From an uncultured Candidatus Poseidoniales archaeon (lineage in GTDB: Archaea; Thermoplasmatota; Poseidoniia; Poseidoniales; Thalassarchaeaceae), in assembly GCA_905182515.1 (NCBI GenBank), contig CAJJBW010000004.1:1-33130 (forward strand): 33,130 bases of DNA, written 5' to 3'. Of this stretch, positions 1-7,286 are shown piece after piece. Numbering within the stretch: position 1 is the stretch's first letter; each line of letters begins with the position of its first letter. Under the pieces are notes generated by a model. The model saw only the letters and a list, made by a program, of their open reading frames with translations. It was not told the origin of the DNA and searched no databases. The position numbers were made by a program, and so were the translations under genes.

Positions 1-126
1 CGTCAAACCATCTTAGTTGGGGGTGGGTGAGGCTGCGCTTTATGGCGTATTCGAGCCTGCCTTCGACAAGGAGGGTTAAGTCGTAACAAGGTATCTGTAG
101 GGGAACCTGCAGATGGATCACCTCCT
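1..126 (+). rRNA. 16S ribosomal RNA, 3' end only
   Basis: This is the last part of the small-subunit rRNA gene, entering from the left edge. The universal 3' segment is readable: the GTCGTAACAAGG block near 80-91, the GGGGAACCTGC block near 100-110 and the terminal GGATCACCTCCT at 115-126. The tail carries the anti-Shine-Dalgarno CCTCC, which matches the GGAGG and GGTGAT sites found before several genes here (aapP, the nitroreductase, the NOG1-like GTPase). No tRNA-Ala or 23S gene follows; the next gene is an amino acid binding lipoprotein. Unlinked rRNA genes are known for Marine Group II and Thermoplasmata relatives. The mature end is placed at 126 by homology and could be off by a base or two. 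Confidence 0.96.
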
Positions 127-143
127 ACGAAACTCGGAAAACC

Positions 144-175
144 GGGAGGCGGGGCGTTTATTCGCCCCGTCTTCC
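144..175 (+). terminator. 13-bp hairpin just after 16S rRNA (terminator or processing stem)
   Basis: Arms 144-156 and 163-175 pair over 13 bp, with two G-T wobbles and a six-base TTTATT loop. It begins 18 bases after the 16S 3' end. It could end transcription of a stand-alone 16S unit, since the downstream sequence is pyrimidine-rich, or it could be part of a pre-rRNA processing structure. The 5' leader of 16S is outside the window, so a partner strand cannot be checked. Confidence 0.6.
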
Positions 176-280
176 AACCTATTCTTCATTAACCTCTATT
201 TCACTACCTCTATATTTCCTTTGATGTTTTATTATAGTAATCATTCTTTAAAGACTCCTTTTCGACTTTTTAAGGAGAAC

Positions 281-290
281 ATATATACAT
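281..290 (+). promoter_or_regulatory. TATA box for aapJ
   Basis: The AT-rich element ATATATACAT follows a purine-rich stretch that could serve as a BRE. Its centre lies about 26 bases before the ATG at 312, the spacing expected for a leaderless archaeal transcript. A second AT block (291-299) overlaps the region, so the exact box is uncertain. Confidence 0.55.
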
Positions 291-305
291 ACTATATATC
301 GTAGC

Positions 306-1499
306 GTGAACATGCGAAGAATTCTCGCGACAATGATGATGCTGTTAATGACGACTGCGGCCCTTGCGGGTTGCGCTGGATCCGATGTCACCCAAGAAGA
401 CGTGGATGCGGCAAGAGAGGAAGGTAGAGCAGCAGGTATTGCTGAAGCTACTCCTGTGAGTACTCTTGACACCATTATAGCCCGTGGCTCAATGAAGTGT
501 GGCGTGAAGGAATCTCAATATGGAATGGGATATTTGGATGCTGGAACTGGAGTTCGCTCTGGTTTGGACATTTCCTACTGCCGTGGTGTTGCAGCTGCTC
601 TGGGGTTGAACCCTGATACTGATGTCGAGTATATCCCGGCTTCTGGATCAGATCGATTCGACAAGCTAGCCTCTGGCACTATTGACGTTCTAATCCGTAC
701 TACGACTTGGACTACAAGCCGTGATGCTGATCTAAACGCTGATTTCGCAGGTATGAACTTCTTCGATGGACAAGGTATTTTAGTCCGTGGAGATGCTTTC
801 GATTCTGCAGATTCTGGCAACTCAGCTAGTGCACTTAACGGCGCAAAAATCTGCGTCGGAATTGGCACTACAACCGAGGGTAACATGGTAGATTGGTTCT
901 CTTCTAGGGATATCTCGTTCACTTCTGTTCCTGTAGCTGACGCTGCAGAAGCAACTGCTAAGTTCATCGATGGTTCATGTGACGCTTTCACTGGCGATAT
1001 GTCCGCAATGGTAGCTAAGAAGTGGCAACTAGATGGAGATGGATCAATGAACGACGTATCCATCTGGATTGCATCTGAGATAATGTCAAAGGAGCCTCTA
1101 GGGGCGGCAACTCGCGATATGGACTCTGACTTCAAGGATGTAGTTGCGTGGGTATGGTATGGAATGATTACTGCTGAAGAAAATGGCGTAACGGCTGCAA
1201 ACGCAGCTACTATGGCTACTTCTGCATGTCTTGACGGTGCTGACCCTGGTGTATGCCGCCTATTAACAGAGAATCTAGGTCTAGGCACTGCAACTAACCC
1301 GCTTGCGGGTACATGGATGCAGGCTGTTCTAGGTGCTGCTGGTAACTATGGTGAGGCTTATGACGACGCATTCTGCGATGGTACCTATGATGGTGTTAGT
1401 GGATCCGACGCCATGACTGATTGCCTAATGCCTCGTGCTGGAACTCTAAACGCTCTTGTTTCTGAGGGTGGAATCATGTACGCACCAGCAATGCGCTAA
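306..1499 (+). CDS. aapJ: Amino acid ABC transporter substrate-binding lipoprotein (AapJ type)
   Basis: This is the extracellular binding protein of a general L-amino acid importer. It starts with a lipoprotein signal peptide ending in LAGC (Cys23), so it should be lipid-anchored outside the cell membrane. The mature part matches the AapJ family: TLDTIIARGSMKCGV, then a segment like ERFxALxSGxxDVLxRxTTWTxSRD, then NFFDGQGILV, and a C-terminus with AAGNYGEAY and GGIMYAPAMR. At 397 residues it is longer than the roughly 340 usual in bacteria. Extra length includes Cys-containing segments (CLDGADPGVC, and a later C...C stretch near residues 355-375) that may form disulfides. GTG at 306 and ATG at 312 are both possible starts; the TATA spacing favours 312. 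Permease and ATPase genes follow on the same strand. Confidence 0.92.
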   Translation: MNMRRILATMMMLLMTTAALAGCAGSDVTQEDVDAAREEGRAAGIAEATPVSTLDTIIARGSMKCGVKESQYGMGYLDAGTGVRSGLDISYCRGVAAALGLNPDTDVEYIPASGSDRFDKLASGTIDVLIRTTTWTTSRDADLNADFAGMNFFDGQGILVRGDAFDSADSGNSASALNGAKICVGIGTTTEGNMVDWFSSRDISFTSVPVADAAEATAKFIDGSCDAFTGDMSAMVAKKWQLDGDGSMNDVSIWIASEIMSKEPLGAATRDMDSDFKDVVAWVWYGMITAEENGVTAANAATMATSACLDGADPGVCRLLTENLGLGTATNPLAGTWMQAVLGAAGNYGEAYDDAFCDGTYDGVSGSDAMTDCLMPRAGTLNALVSEGGIMYAPAMR

Positions 1500-1534
1500 T
1501 TACATTAGTTTGTAGGCTGGTCAGAATTACGAAA

Positions 1535-1564
1535 GCCTCTGGAGGGGTATTCTCCTCCAGAGGC
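1535..1564 (+). terminator. Strong hairpin between aapJ and aapQ
   Basis: Arms 1535-1547 and 1552-1564 pair over 13 bp (one G-T) around a TATT loop, 36 bases after the aapJ stop. Such a stem between a binding-protein gene and its permease genes usually stabilises or ends the first message, so that binding protein is made in excess. That role is inferred from position. Confidence 0.65.
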
Positions 1565-1577
1565 CTCATTCTTTAAA

Positions 1578-1619
1578 CCGCATTTTTGTTTAATTCCATG
1601 CGGCATTATATTTTTTTTT
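1578..1619 (+). terminator. Second hairpin followed by a T run
   Basis: A 6-bp stem (CCGCAT at 1578-1583 with ATGCGG at 1598-1603) is followed by nine T residues at 1611-1619. Archaeal termination depends mainly on T runs, so this is the likely end of the aapJ message. Confidence 0.5.
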
Positions 1620-1633
1620 ATATATTTTTCAAT

Positions 1634-1664
1634 TTCCATAAATATGGAAGAATTTTTTTAATAC
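1634..1664 (+). promoter_or_regulatory. Inverted repeat and TATA-like stretch before aapQ
   Basis: A near-perfect palindrome, TTCCATA-AA-TATGGAA (1634-1649), sits just before a T-rich, TATA-like block (TTTTTAATAC, 1655-1664). The block is about 36 bases upstream of the aapQ ATG, so transcription could start about 10 bases before the codon. The palindrome may be an operator for the permease genes. Function is inferred from position only. Confidence 0.35.
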
Positions 1665-1695
1665 GTGTGAATAACCTTTTACCCGATGCTCTCCT

Positions 1696-3861
1696 ATGGA
1701 GACCATGGATGCTACCAAGTTACTAATTTGGTTGCCCTCAGTGCAATCCTCACGTGATGTTGGAAGGTATTACATCCTCCGTTTTATCCCCATCTACTTT
1801 TTCTGGTTGTACTGTAACAAGTTCCTTGAAATGTCAATTGATTACCTTTCTACGATGGCTCGAGATATCACAATTGCCGGTACTCAGATGAACACCTCGT
1901 ACTATCCTATGGAAAAATTAGCACTAGTTGTCGGAGGTTTAATTCTGATTTGCTTCTTACTTGTTCAGAATGATTTACCGGCCTTCTTCAGAGGGTTACA
2001 AAGACGAGATCTCAAGAATTTAACTGAACGACTCAGATTCTCCTTTTCTGAGTGTTCAACATCAATCTTTGCCATCCTGAGTTTTGTTGTCTCGTACTTC
2101 CTATTGACTAATGTCCTTGATCTGAACCCCGGAAGTCAGATTCCCTTCTTCTTCTTCGGAGGTGCTATAATTGCTGGAATAATTCTTCTACAGGACAATT
2201 TGAGTAAAATTCTGAGTTGGAGTTGGATTAGATCTATCGACTCTAGCACCCTCGTTTGGGGGAATTTGGGTCTAGCAGTCCCTGTAGTCTCAATCATAGT
2301 GTTCATCGCTCTAACTCTCAACCTACCGTTAATTCCTGCAATTTCCCAAGACGTCTCATGGTTTCTTTCTGTAATTATTCTCATCACTACTCTCTACTGG
2401 AGCTGGCGAATTTCTAGGGAGGATATGAAGCCAGCAATTCAGTCTAAGAGGACTGCCGCTCTGGCATATATTGTATTTTTACCATTCATAATGTACTTGC
2501 TACTGAGAGTACTCTACTTGCAACATGATCCTAATCCAGTCATGCAGAATCGTTGGGGAGTCCAGTTCGACTTCATGGACAAGGTGAATACCTTCAAGAT
2601 AAATCCTTGGCCGATCGAGGTAGTGGCGAATAGGGATCCCAGATGGCTATTCCTAAAGGCGGCAATCATTAATTCAGTGAGAGTAACCCTGCTCAGTATA
2701 GTTCTGTGCCTCATACTAGGTACCATTGTCGGCGTCACTAGACTCTCTAACAACAAGCTGGCATCAACCATGGCAACAGCATATGTCGAAGTATTCAGAA
2801 ACCTCCCTCTTGCCGTTCTCCTTTTCTTGATATCAACCCAGTTCGGCCTTCAGGCTCCTCTATTCATAGAACAGAAGTTTCTCTTGGGGGGTGCCATATT
2901 CTACAGTAATCAAGGAATCTGGTTCGTGACTGTAGCATCATACCAAAGATTGGTCATGGGCTTGACCGGTCTCGCCTTACTCCGGGTGGCGCTGCGTTTT
3001 ATTGATCGGATTGAACCACGAAACGTAATCTCTCCCGGTAATTGGGTTGAATATTTTAGAAGACCCTTTAGCACATTAGGTTGGAGGATTGAGACACTGC
3101 TCGCAGACCTCTTGTTGATAGTAGCAGCAGTGGTCTTCATCGATTACCTAGTGCCATTCGTTTCAACACATGGAGGGGGAACTGGGGCGTCTCTCGCCAT
3201 TATCTTACTTGTTTATGCCCTGTCAGTCACAAGTAAGATAGACGACGATGGCATCAACTCGCTACAGATAGATGATTCGGAATCCGGACTTAGGAAGAGA
3301 TTTTCAATCTGGATTGCAGGCTTCGCCATAGCGTCGGGGATCGCGCTCTCGAAGGGCCTGTCATGGCCAATATATCTCAAAGATTGGAACGGAGACGGAG
3401 TTGATGACGCCCCTGGATCTTGGGATATAGCAGCAGGCACTGGCTTCGAGATTACGCCTTTCTTCCTCGCCATGATGCTCGGACTGACACTGTTCACTGC
3501 ATCGACAGTGGCCGAAATTGTTCGAGGAAGTATCCAGGCTCTTCCTAGGGGGCAGATTGAGGCTGCCATTTCTCTATCTCTGAATCCCTATCAGAGACTC
3601 AGGCTGGTCATTTTACCACAGGCTCTGAGGAGTATGGTGCCATTATTAAACAACCAATTCATGAACGTCTGGAAAAACTCCAGCCTAGCCGTCATTGTCG
3701 CTTATAGTGATATATTTTATGTTATACTTGTGATGATGAACAACGTCGGCAAACTAATTCCTCTATTCATCCTATTACTTTTCACCTATCAGGTAGGAAG
3801 TATCGCAATTTCTGTTGTTATGAATTGGTACAACTCTAGGGTAACGAGTGTGAAAATATGA
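1696..3861 (+). CDS. aapQ: Amino acid ABC transporter permease, enlarged AapQ type
   Basis: This is one of two membrane subunits that form the amino acid channel. The AapQ/HisM-like core is split. The first half begins near residue 310 (RDPRWLFLKAAIINSVRVTLLS, then EVFRNLPLAVLLFLIS near 365). The second half carries the EAA loop near 605-640 (AEIVRGSIQALPRGQIEAA...LPQALR), followed by WKNSSLAVIVAYSDIFYV. Length is 721 residues against about 400 in bacteria. The extra material is a hydrophobic N-terminal region of about 300 residues with several likely membrane helices, plus an insert of about 200 residues between the core halves. An outward loop carries DWNGDGVDD (563-571), a DxNxDGxxD calcium-loop pattern. 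The gene overlaps aapM by 4 bases. ATG 1705 is an alternative start. Confidence 0.88.
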   Translation: METMDATKLLIWLPSVQSSRDVGRYYILRFIPIYFFWLYCNKFLEMSIDYLSTMARDITIAGTQMNTSYYPMEKLALVVGGLILICFLLVQNDLPAFFRGLQRRDLKNLTERLRFSFSECSTSIFAILSFVVSYFLLTNVLDLNPGSQIPFFFFGGAIIAGIILLQDNLSKILSWSWIRSIDSSTLVWGNLGLAVPVVSIIVFIALTLNLPLIPAISQDVSWFLSVIILITTLYWSWRISREDMKPAIQSKRTAALAYIVFLPFIMYLLLRVLYLQHDPNPVMQNRWGVQFDFMDKVNTFKINPWPIEVVANRDPRWLFLKAAIINSVRVTLLSIVLCLILGTIVGVTRLSNNKLASTMATAYVEVFRNLPLAVLLFLISTQFGLQAPLFIEQKFLLGGAIFYSNQGIWFVTVASYQRLVMGLTGLALLRVALRFIDRIEPRNVISPGNWVEYFRRPFSTLGWRIETLLADLLLIVAAVVFIDYLVPFVSTHGGGTGASLAIILLVYALSVTSKIDDDGINSLQIDDSESGLRKRFSIWIAGFAIASGIALSKGLSWPIYLKDWNGDGVDDAPGSWDIAAGTGFEITPFFLAMMLGLTLFTASTVAEIVRGSIQALPRGQIEAAISLSLNPYQRLRLVILPQALRSMVPLLNNQFMNVWKNSSLAVIVAYSDIFYVILVMMNNVGKLIPLFILLLFTYQVGSIAISVVMNWYNSRVTSVKI

Positions 3862-5510
3862 ATTTGAGAGGCCTTAATATGAATTCGTTCCTAGAGTTTG
3901 AGGAATCTGTCGCAGGTAAACCAGGAGGCAGCTGGGTGAACGCAGAAAATAATTCGCAACTATCTTGGCTGGCGATTTCTCTAGCACTAATTTTCGGGAT
4001 ATGTGGGGGCGTGTGGGAAGGTTTTCTGCCTAACGGCTTCTTAGAGCAGTTTGCGAAAGGAGAATCCGAAGGTGCAAGTTATCTGAATGCCATGATATTT
4101 GGCACGATATCTGCCATTGTCATCACGTTTGCATGGTGGGTAACTTTGACCGCTCTGATTAAGTGGACACCTCAAAAGTCCCTTACTACTGCATTGCTTG
4201 GAATCTTTGCTGCATGGGTGATTGTCATAGTCGTGCGTGGCCTTAGCCACTTCGTCCTAGTTATCGCTGATTGGGATGTAGTTTGGGCCAATAGGGTGTT
4301 ACTAGTCGTCGGACAACAGATGACTGAACAGATGACACAAGCTCCCGGTTCAGAATCCTGCATCTCAACATGCTATGGTATAAATCAGAACTGGCGTTTG
4401 TGGTGGATACTTTACCCATCATTCGCCATAATTGCTGGTGCCTATGGGACTACGAGTGAAAAACCAGCTAAATTCTTAATTCCATTTACTGCATTATGTG
4501 TCATGTTAATGCTCGTAGCATGGACTCCTAGTGAAATAAACTACCACAGAGTAGTTCCGCTGACGAATCTATTGAAGGCTATGTTGGTGAGTTATCTGGC
4601 ATATGGGTCTTCTTACTACTATTGCTCGATTTCAGAGGAGTACAAGGCCGTTCGTTTAAGGATGTATATCACAATCGGGGCTGTGGTGACATTCTTCTTC
4701 GCGATTGTTATTATGAATCCGCCAGAATTTGTGAAGGACATAGCAGCACTCTTCGGCGGAGAAGCTCCGCAAGGAATGCGAGAGGCAATAATTGCTGGAG
4801 AATTCGTACCTAGCACTCTCGATAAATTGGCTGGAGATGGCATCGAGGCATCTCAATGGGGTGGGCTCTTCGTCAACCTCCTCGTAGCAACTGCCGGATG
4901 TGTTCTCGGTTTCGGAATAGGCGTGGCTCTAGCATTCGGCAGACAGAGTGAGCAGCCATTCTTCAGTCTGCCCTCAATCGCACTAATCGAATTAGTTAGG
5001 TCCGGCCCTCTAATCTGCTGGCTATGGTTTGCAGTCTTCTTGATGCCCGATATGATGGATCCATTCTACGAGGCGGAGGACATCATCAGAATGCTCTTGA
5101 TGTTCGGAATGTTTGGCGGTTGTTACATCGCTGAGGTTCTTAGAGGTGGTCTTCAGGCTGTCGACTCTGGGCAGAAAGAGGCGGCACTTGCTCTAGGATT
5201 ATCTCCCTTCCAGACTAAGTTACATGTCGAACTACCCAATGCAGTCAGAACAACACTACCTTCAATCGTCAGTGTTTTCATTGGTCTATGGAAGGATACT
5301 ACTCTTCTATTCATCATCAACATACTCGACTTCTTTAAGCTGGCTAAAGACTTACCTGCAACAGATTTGCGTTTCTTAGGTAATTTCCTAGAGCCGCTAT
5401 ATGTCACCGCCCTAGTTTTCTGGGTATTTGCATTCTACCTATCCAGGGTCTCAATGAAGATTGAGAAGGGCCTTGGTCTGGTCAGAGAAGGAGGAGGTGA
5501 AGCAACATGA
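3858..5510 (+). CDS. aapM: Amino acid ABC transporter permease, enlarged AapM type
   Basis: This is the second membrane subunit of the importer, predicted to pair with AapQ and bind the AapP ATPase. The permease core starts near residue 333 ([18 protein letters not shown], then [18 protein letters not shown]). The EAA loop is near 425-455 ([28 protein letters not shown]...[14 protein letters not shown]), then [17 protein letters not shown]. At 550 residues it is longer than the usual 380 or so, with extra hydrophobic segments at the N-terminus and a Cys pair (CISTC) in a loop near residue 170. Its start overlaps the aapQ stop (ATGA), indicating coupled translation; ATG 3879 is an alternative. 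Together with aapP it completes a full importer. Confidence 0.87.
   Translation: MNLRGLNMNSFLEFEESVAGKPGGSWVNAENNSQLSWLAISLALIFGICGGVWEGFLPNGFLEQFAKGESEGASYLNAMIFGTISAIVITFAWWVTLTALIKWTPQKSLTTALLGIFAAWVIVIVVRGLSHFVLVIADWDVVWANRVLLVVGQQMTEQMTQAPGSESCISTCYGINQNWRLWWILYPSFAIIAGAYGTTSEKPAKFLIPFTALCVMLMLVAWTPSEINYHRVVPLTNLLKAMLVSYLAYGSSYYYCSISEEYKAVRLRMYITIGAVVTFFFAIVIMNPPEFVKDIAALFGGEAPQGMREAIIAGEFVPSTLDKLAGDGIEASQWGGLFVNLLVATAGCVLGFGIGVALAFGRQSEQPFFSLPSIALIELVRSGPLICWLWFAVFLMPDMMDPFYEAEDIIRMLLMFGMFGGCYIAEVLRGGLQAVDSGQKEAALALGLSPFQTKLHVELPNAVRTTLPSIVSVFIGLWKDTTLLFIINILDFFKLAKDLPATDLRFLGNFLEPLYVTALVFWVFAFYLSRVSMKIEKGLGLVREGGGEAT
5493..5500 (+). promoter_or_regulatory. Shine-Dalgarno site of aapP
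   Basis: GGAGGTGA lies six bases before the aapP ATG and is complementary to the 16S tail in this window. It shows that genes internal to operons in this organism use Shine-Dalgarno initiation, and it fixes the aapP start although it overlaps the end of aapM. Confidence 0.8.
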
Positions 5511-6286
5511 GTGAACACGACATGGATGATAAATCAGGAACCAAGTACGAAGAGACGATTATTGATACAAAGGGAGTAAAGGTTAATTTTGGTGACTTTT
5601 GGGCCCTAAAAGGAATAGATATTAAAGTTAAGAGAGGTGAAATTATCGTTATTTTAGGTCCATCGGGTTCGGGTAAGTCGACTTTCATTAGGACACTCAA
5701 CCGCCTGCAACCGCATAGTGGAGGTACAATTGTTATCGACGGCATCACTGTTGACGATGATACGACCGTATCCGATCTGAAGTACGTTCGTGCTGAGATT
5801 GGATTCGTGTTTCAACAGTTCAATCTTTTCCCTCACCTAACTATCATGGAAAACATCACATTAGCACCGATGAAGGTCAAGGGTGCGTCTAAGAGGGACG
5901 CTGAGGCCAAGGCATTAGAGTTACTGGAGAGAGTCGGGATTCCTGAGCAAGCTTACAAGTATCCAAGTGGTCTATCTGGAGGGCAACAACAACGTGTAGC
6001 TATCGCTCGTGCCTTAGCAATGGATCCGAAAATAATGCTCTTCGATGAGCCGACTTCGGCACTTGATCCTGAAATGATCAAGGAAGTTCTCGATGTTATG
6101 ATTGATCTTGCGAAGCGAGATATTACGATGATCGTCGTTACTCACGAAATGGGGTTCGCCAAAGAGGTCGCCGATCGATGTATCTTATTCGATGAAGGAC
6201 ATCTCATTGAGGAAAAAAGTCCTGACGAGTTCTTCTCTAATCCGGAGCATGAAAGAACTAAATTATTCCTCGAACAAATTCTTTGA
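5507..6286 (+). CDS. aapP: Amino acid ABC transporter ATP-binding protein (AapP/GlnQ type)
   Basis: This cytoplasmic ATPase powers the importer. All nucleotide-binding motifs are intact: Walker [10 protein letters not shown] (51-59), Q-loop [11 protein letters not shown], signature LSGGQQQR (156-163), Walker [13 protein letters not shown] (Asp180, Glu181) and switch His213 in VVTHEMGFA. At 259 residues it has the standard length for polar amino acid ATPases, with about 25 extra N-terminal residues. It overlaps aapM by 4 bases and has its own strong ribosome-binding site. Its stop lies five bases from the stop of the convergent NAD kinase gene. The family assignment is firm; amino acid specificity is inferred from the aapJ, aapQ and aapM partners. 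Confidence 0.95.
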   Translation: MSEHDMDDKSGTKYEETIIDTKGVKVNFGDFWALKGIDIKVKRGEIIVILGPSGSGKSTFIRTLNRLQPHSGGTIVIDGITVDDDTTVSDLKYVRAEIGFVFQQFNLFPHLTIMENITLAPMKVKGASKRDAEAKALELLERVGIPEQAYKYPSGLSGGQQQRVAIARALAMDPKIMLFDEPTSALDPEMIKEVLDVMIDLAKRDITMIVVTHEMGFAKEVADRCILFDEGHLIEEKSPDEFFSNPEHERTKLFLEQIL

Positions 6287-6291
6287 TTAAC

Positions 6292-7182
6292 TTAGGGTTG
6301 TATCCAATGAGCGACTCTGTCGTGGATAGTACTTCTAAACGTCATTAATTTTAATTTTGGACCTTCTAAATTAACTTTTATCATTGAACCTCTTGCAAAA
6401 TGAGTTTCCTCCCATCCGTCACTTACAACATAGCCTCTATGCATATCACTTGTGAGAATTGTCGACTTATCCGTCCAAGACCAATATGATCCATCTTCCG
6501 CACGTTCAGCTCTTGGCAGGTCCCTAGAAACAAAAAGATATTTTTCGCCTACTTCGTTAATTGAGAACGTTACACCCTCGATATCTGCAACATGTCTGAA
6601 CCAAGCACCTTGTCCTAAAAAAGTAGAAAATAAACATCCTGACGATCGTTGAACTACATCAATGTTATTATTTCCTTGTTCTGCATCTCTCTGTATCCGA
6701 TACTTCGAAGGTTGATATTGATGTGTATTGGCTACTAACAAATCGTTTAATGCAGGATCTGAAAATATAATTTTCCCACTTGGCGTTTCAATTTCGGCTT
6801 GTAATCTAGGTAGAACATTCATTATGGCCCTGCCTTCAATTGCATCTAAGATATCCGCAGCAAAGAAATTTGGATCACTTCCCATGTAAAAACCATACGA
6901 GCCGTCGCTATGAATTTCTCTAGGGTGACTATTAACTCCCATTACCGGGGTCTCATCATCAACTGAATGAACTATGGAAGTCAAAGTACCGTCTCCTCCT
7001 AATATTATGGCTAAATCTCTCCCAATAAAGTCGGATCTTCTTACGGTTTCCCTAACAGTGTAATCCGCTCTTATTTTTCCCTTAGATGTCAAGTTATCTA
7101 ATTCCTCTCTGATAATTTCTAGTGCTTTATCATGTATGTCTTCAAAGTTTTTTTTGTAAACAACCAAGATATTGAATGTCAC
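6292..7182 (-). CDS. NAD kinase-like protein, NADK2 type
   Basis: Predicted to phosphorylate NAD(H) to NADP(H) in the cytoplasm. The P-loop-like GGDGT motif is present (IILGGDGTLTSIV), followed by PVMGVNSHP, which resembles the VIGVNTDP stretch of mitochondrial NADK2. The usual NE dinucleotide is altered to LND (LNDLLVANTH), and the classic glycine-rich TGSTAY segment reads RSSGCLFSTFLGQGAWF. It is 296 residues, close to family length. The start is a GTG at 7182 with an AGGAG about nine bases upstream. ATP-NAD kinase activity is inferred from the fold; the altered residues could shift substrate preference. It is divergent from the lipoprotein gene and convergent with aapP. Confidence 0.72.
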   Translation of the reverse strand: MTFNILVVYKKNFEDIHDKALEIIREELDNLTSKGKIRADYTVRETVRRSDFIGRDLAIILGGDGTLTSIVHSVDDETPVMGVNSHPREIHSDGSYGFYMGSDPNFFAADILDAIEGRAIMNVLPRLQAEIETPSGKIIFSDPALNDLLVANTHQYQPSKYRIQRDAEQGNNNIDVVQRSSGCLFSTFLGQGAWFRHVADIEGVTFSINEVGEKYLFVSRDLPRAERAEDGSYWSWTDKSTILTSDMHRGYVVSDGWEETHFARGSMIKVNLEGPKLKLMTFRSTIHDRVAHWIQP

Positions 7183-7249
7183 CCCAAAGCACTCCTTTTA
7201 ATCAGGCCTAAGAGTATTCACATATAGCCGCAACGTAGGATTTACCACC

Positions 7250-7258
7250 TTTATAAAT
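7250..7258 (+). promoter_or_regulatory. TATA box for the 7287 lipoprotein gene
   Basis: TTTATAAAT is centred about 33 bases before ATG 7287 in the divergent region 7183-7286. The element is nearly symmetric. On the minus strand, CTATATGT (about 7222-7229) is a candidate box for the NAD kinase gene. Confidence 0.55.
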
Positions 7259-7286
7259 CCAAATTCTTGCATAGACTCTTCAATAA

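Noticed and set aside
113-304. Small open frame beginning within the 16S 3' end
   Set aside because: It starts in conserved rRNA sequence and runs through the hairpin and promoter region; composition is not gene-like.
127-305. Search for tRNA-Ala or 5' end of 23S after 16S
   Set aside because: No cloverleaf, T-loop consensus or 23S start is seen; the space holds a hairpin and the aapJ promoter only.
575-1288. Open frame of 237 codons on the minus strand inside aapJ
   Set aside because: It lies wholly opposite a clear aapJ gene, shows no domain, signal peptide or promoter, and its length follows from the codon use of the higher-GC sense gene.
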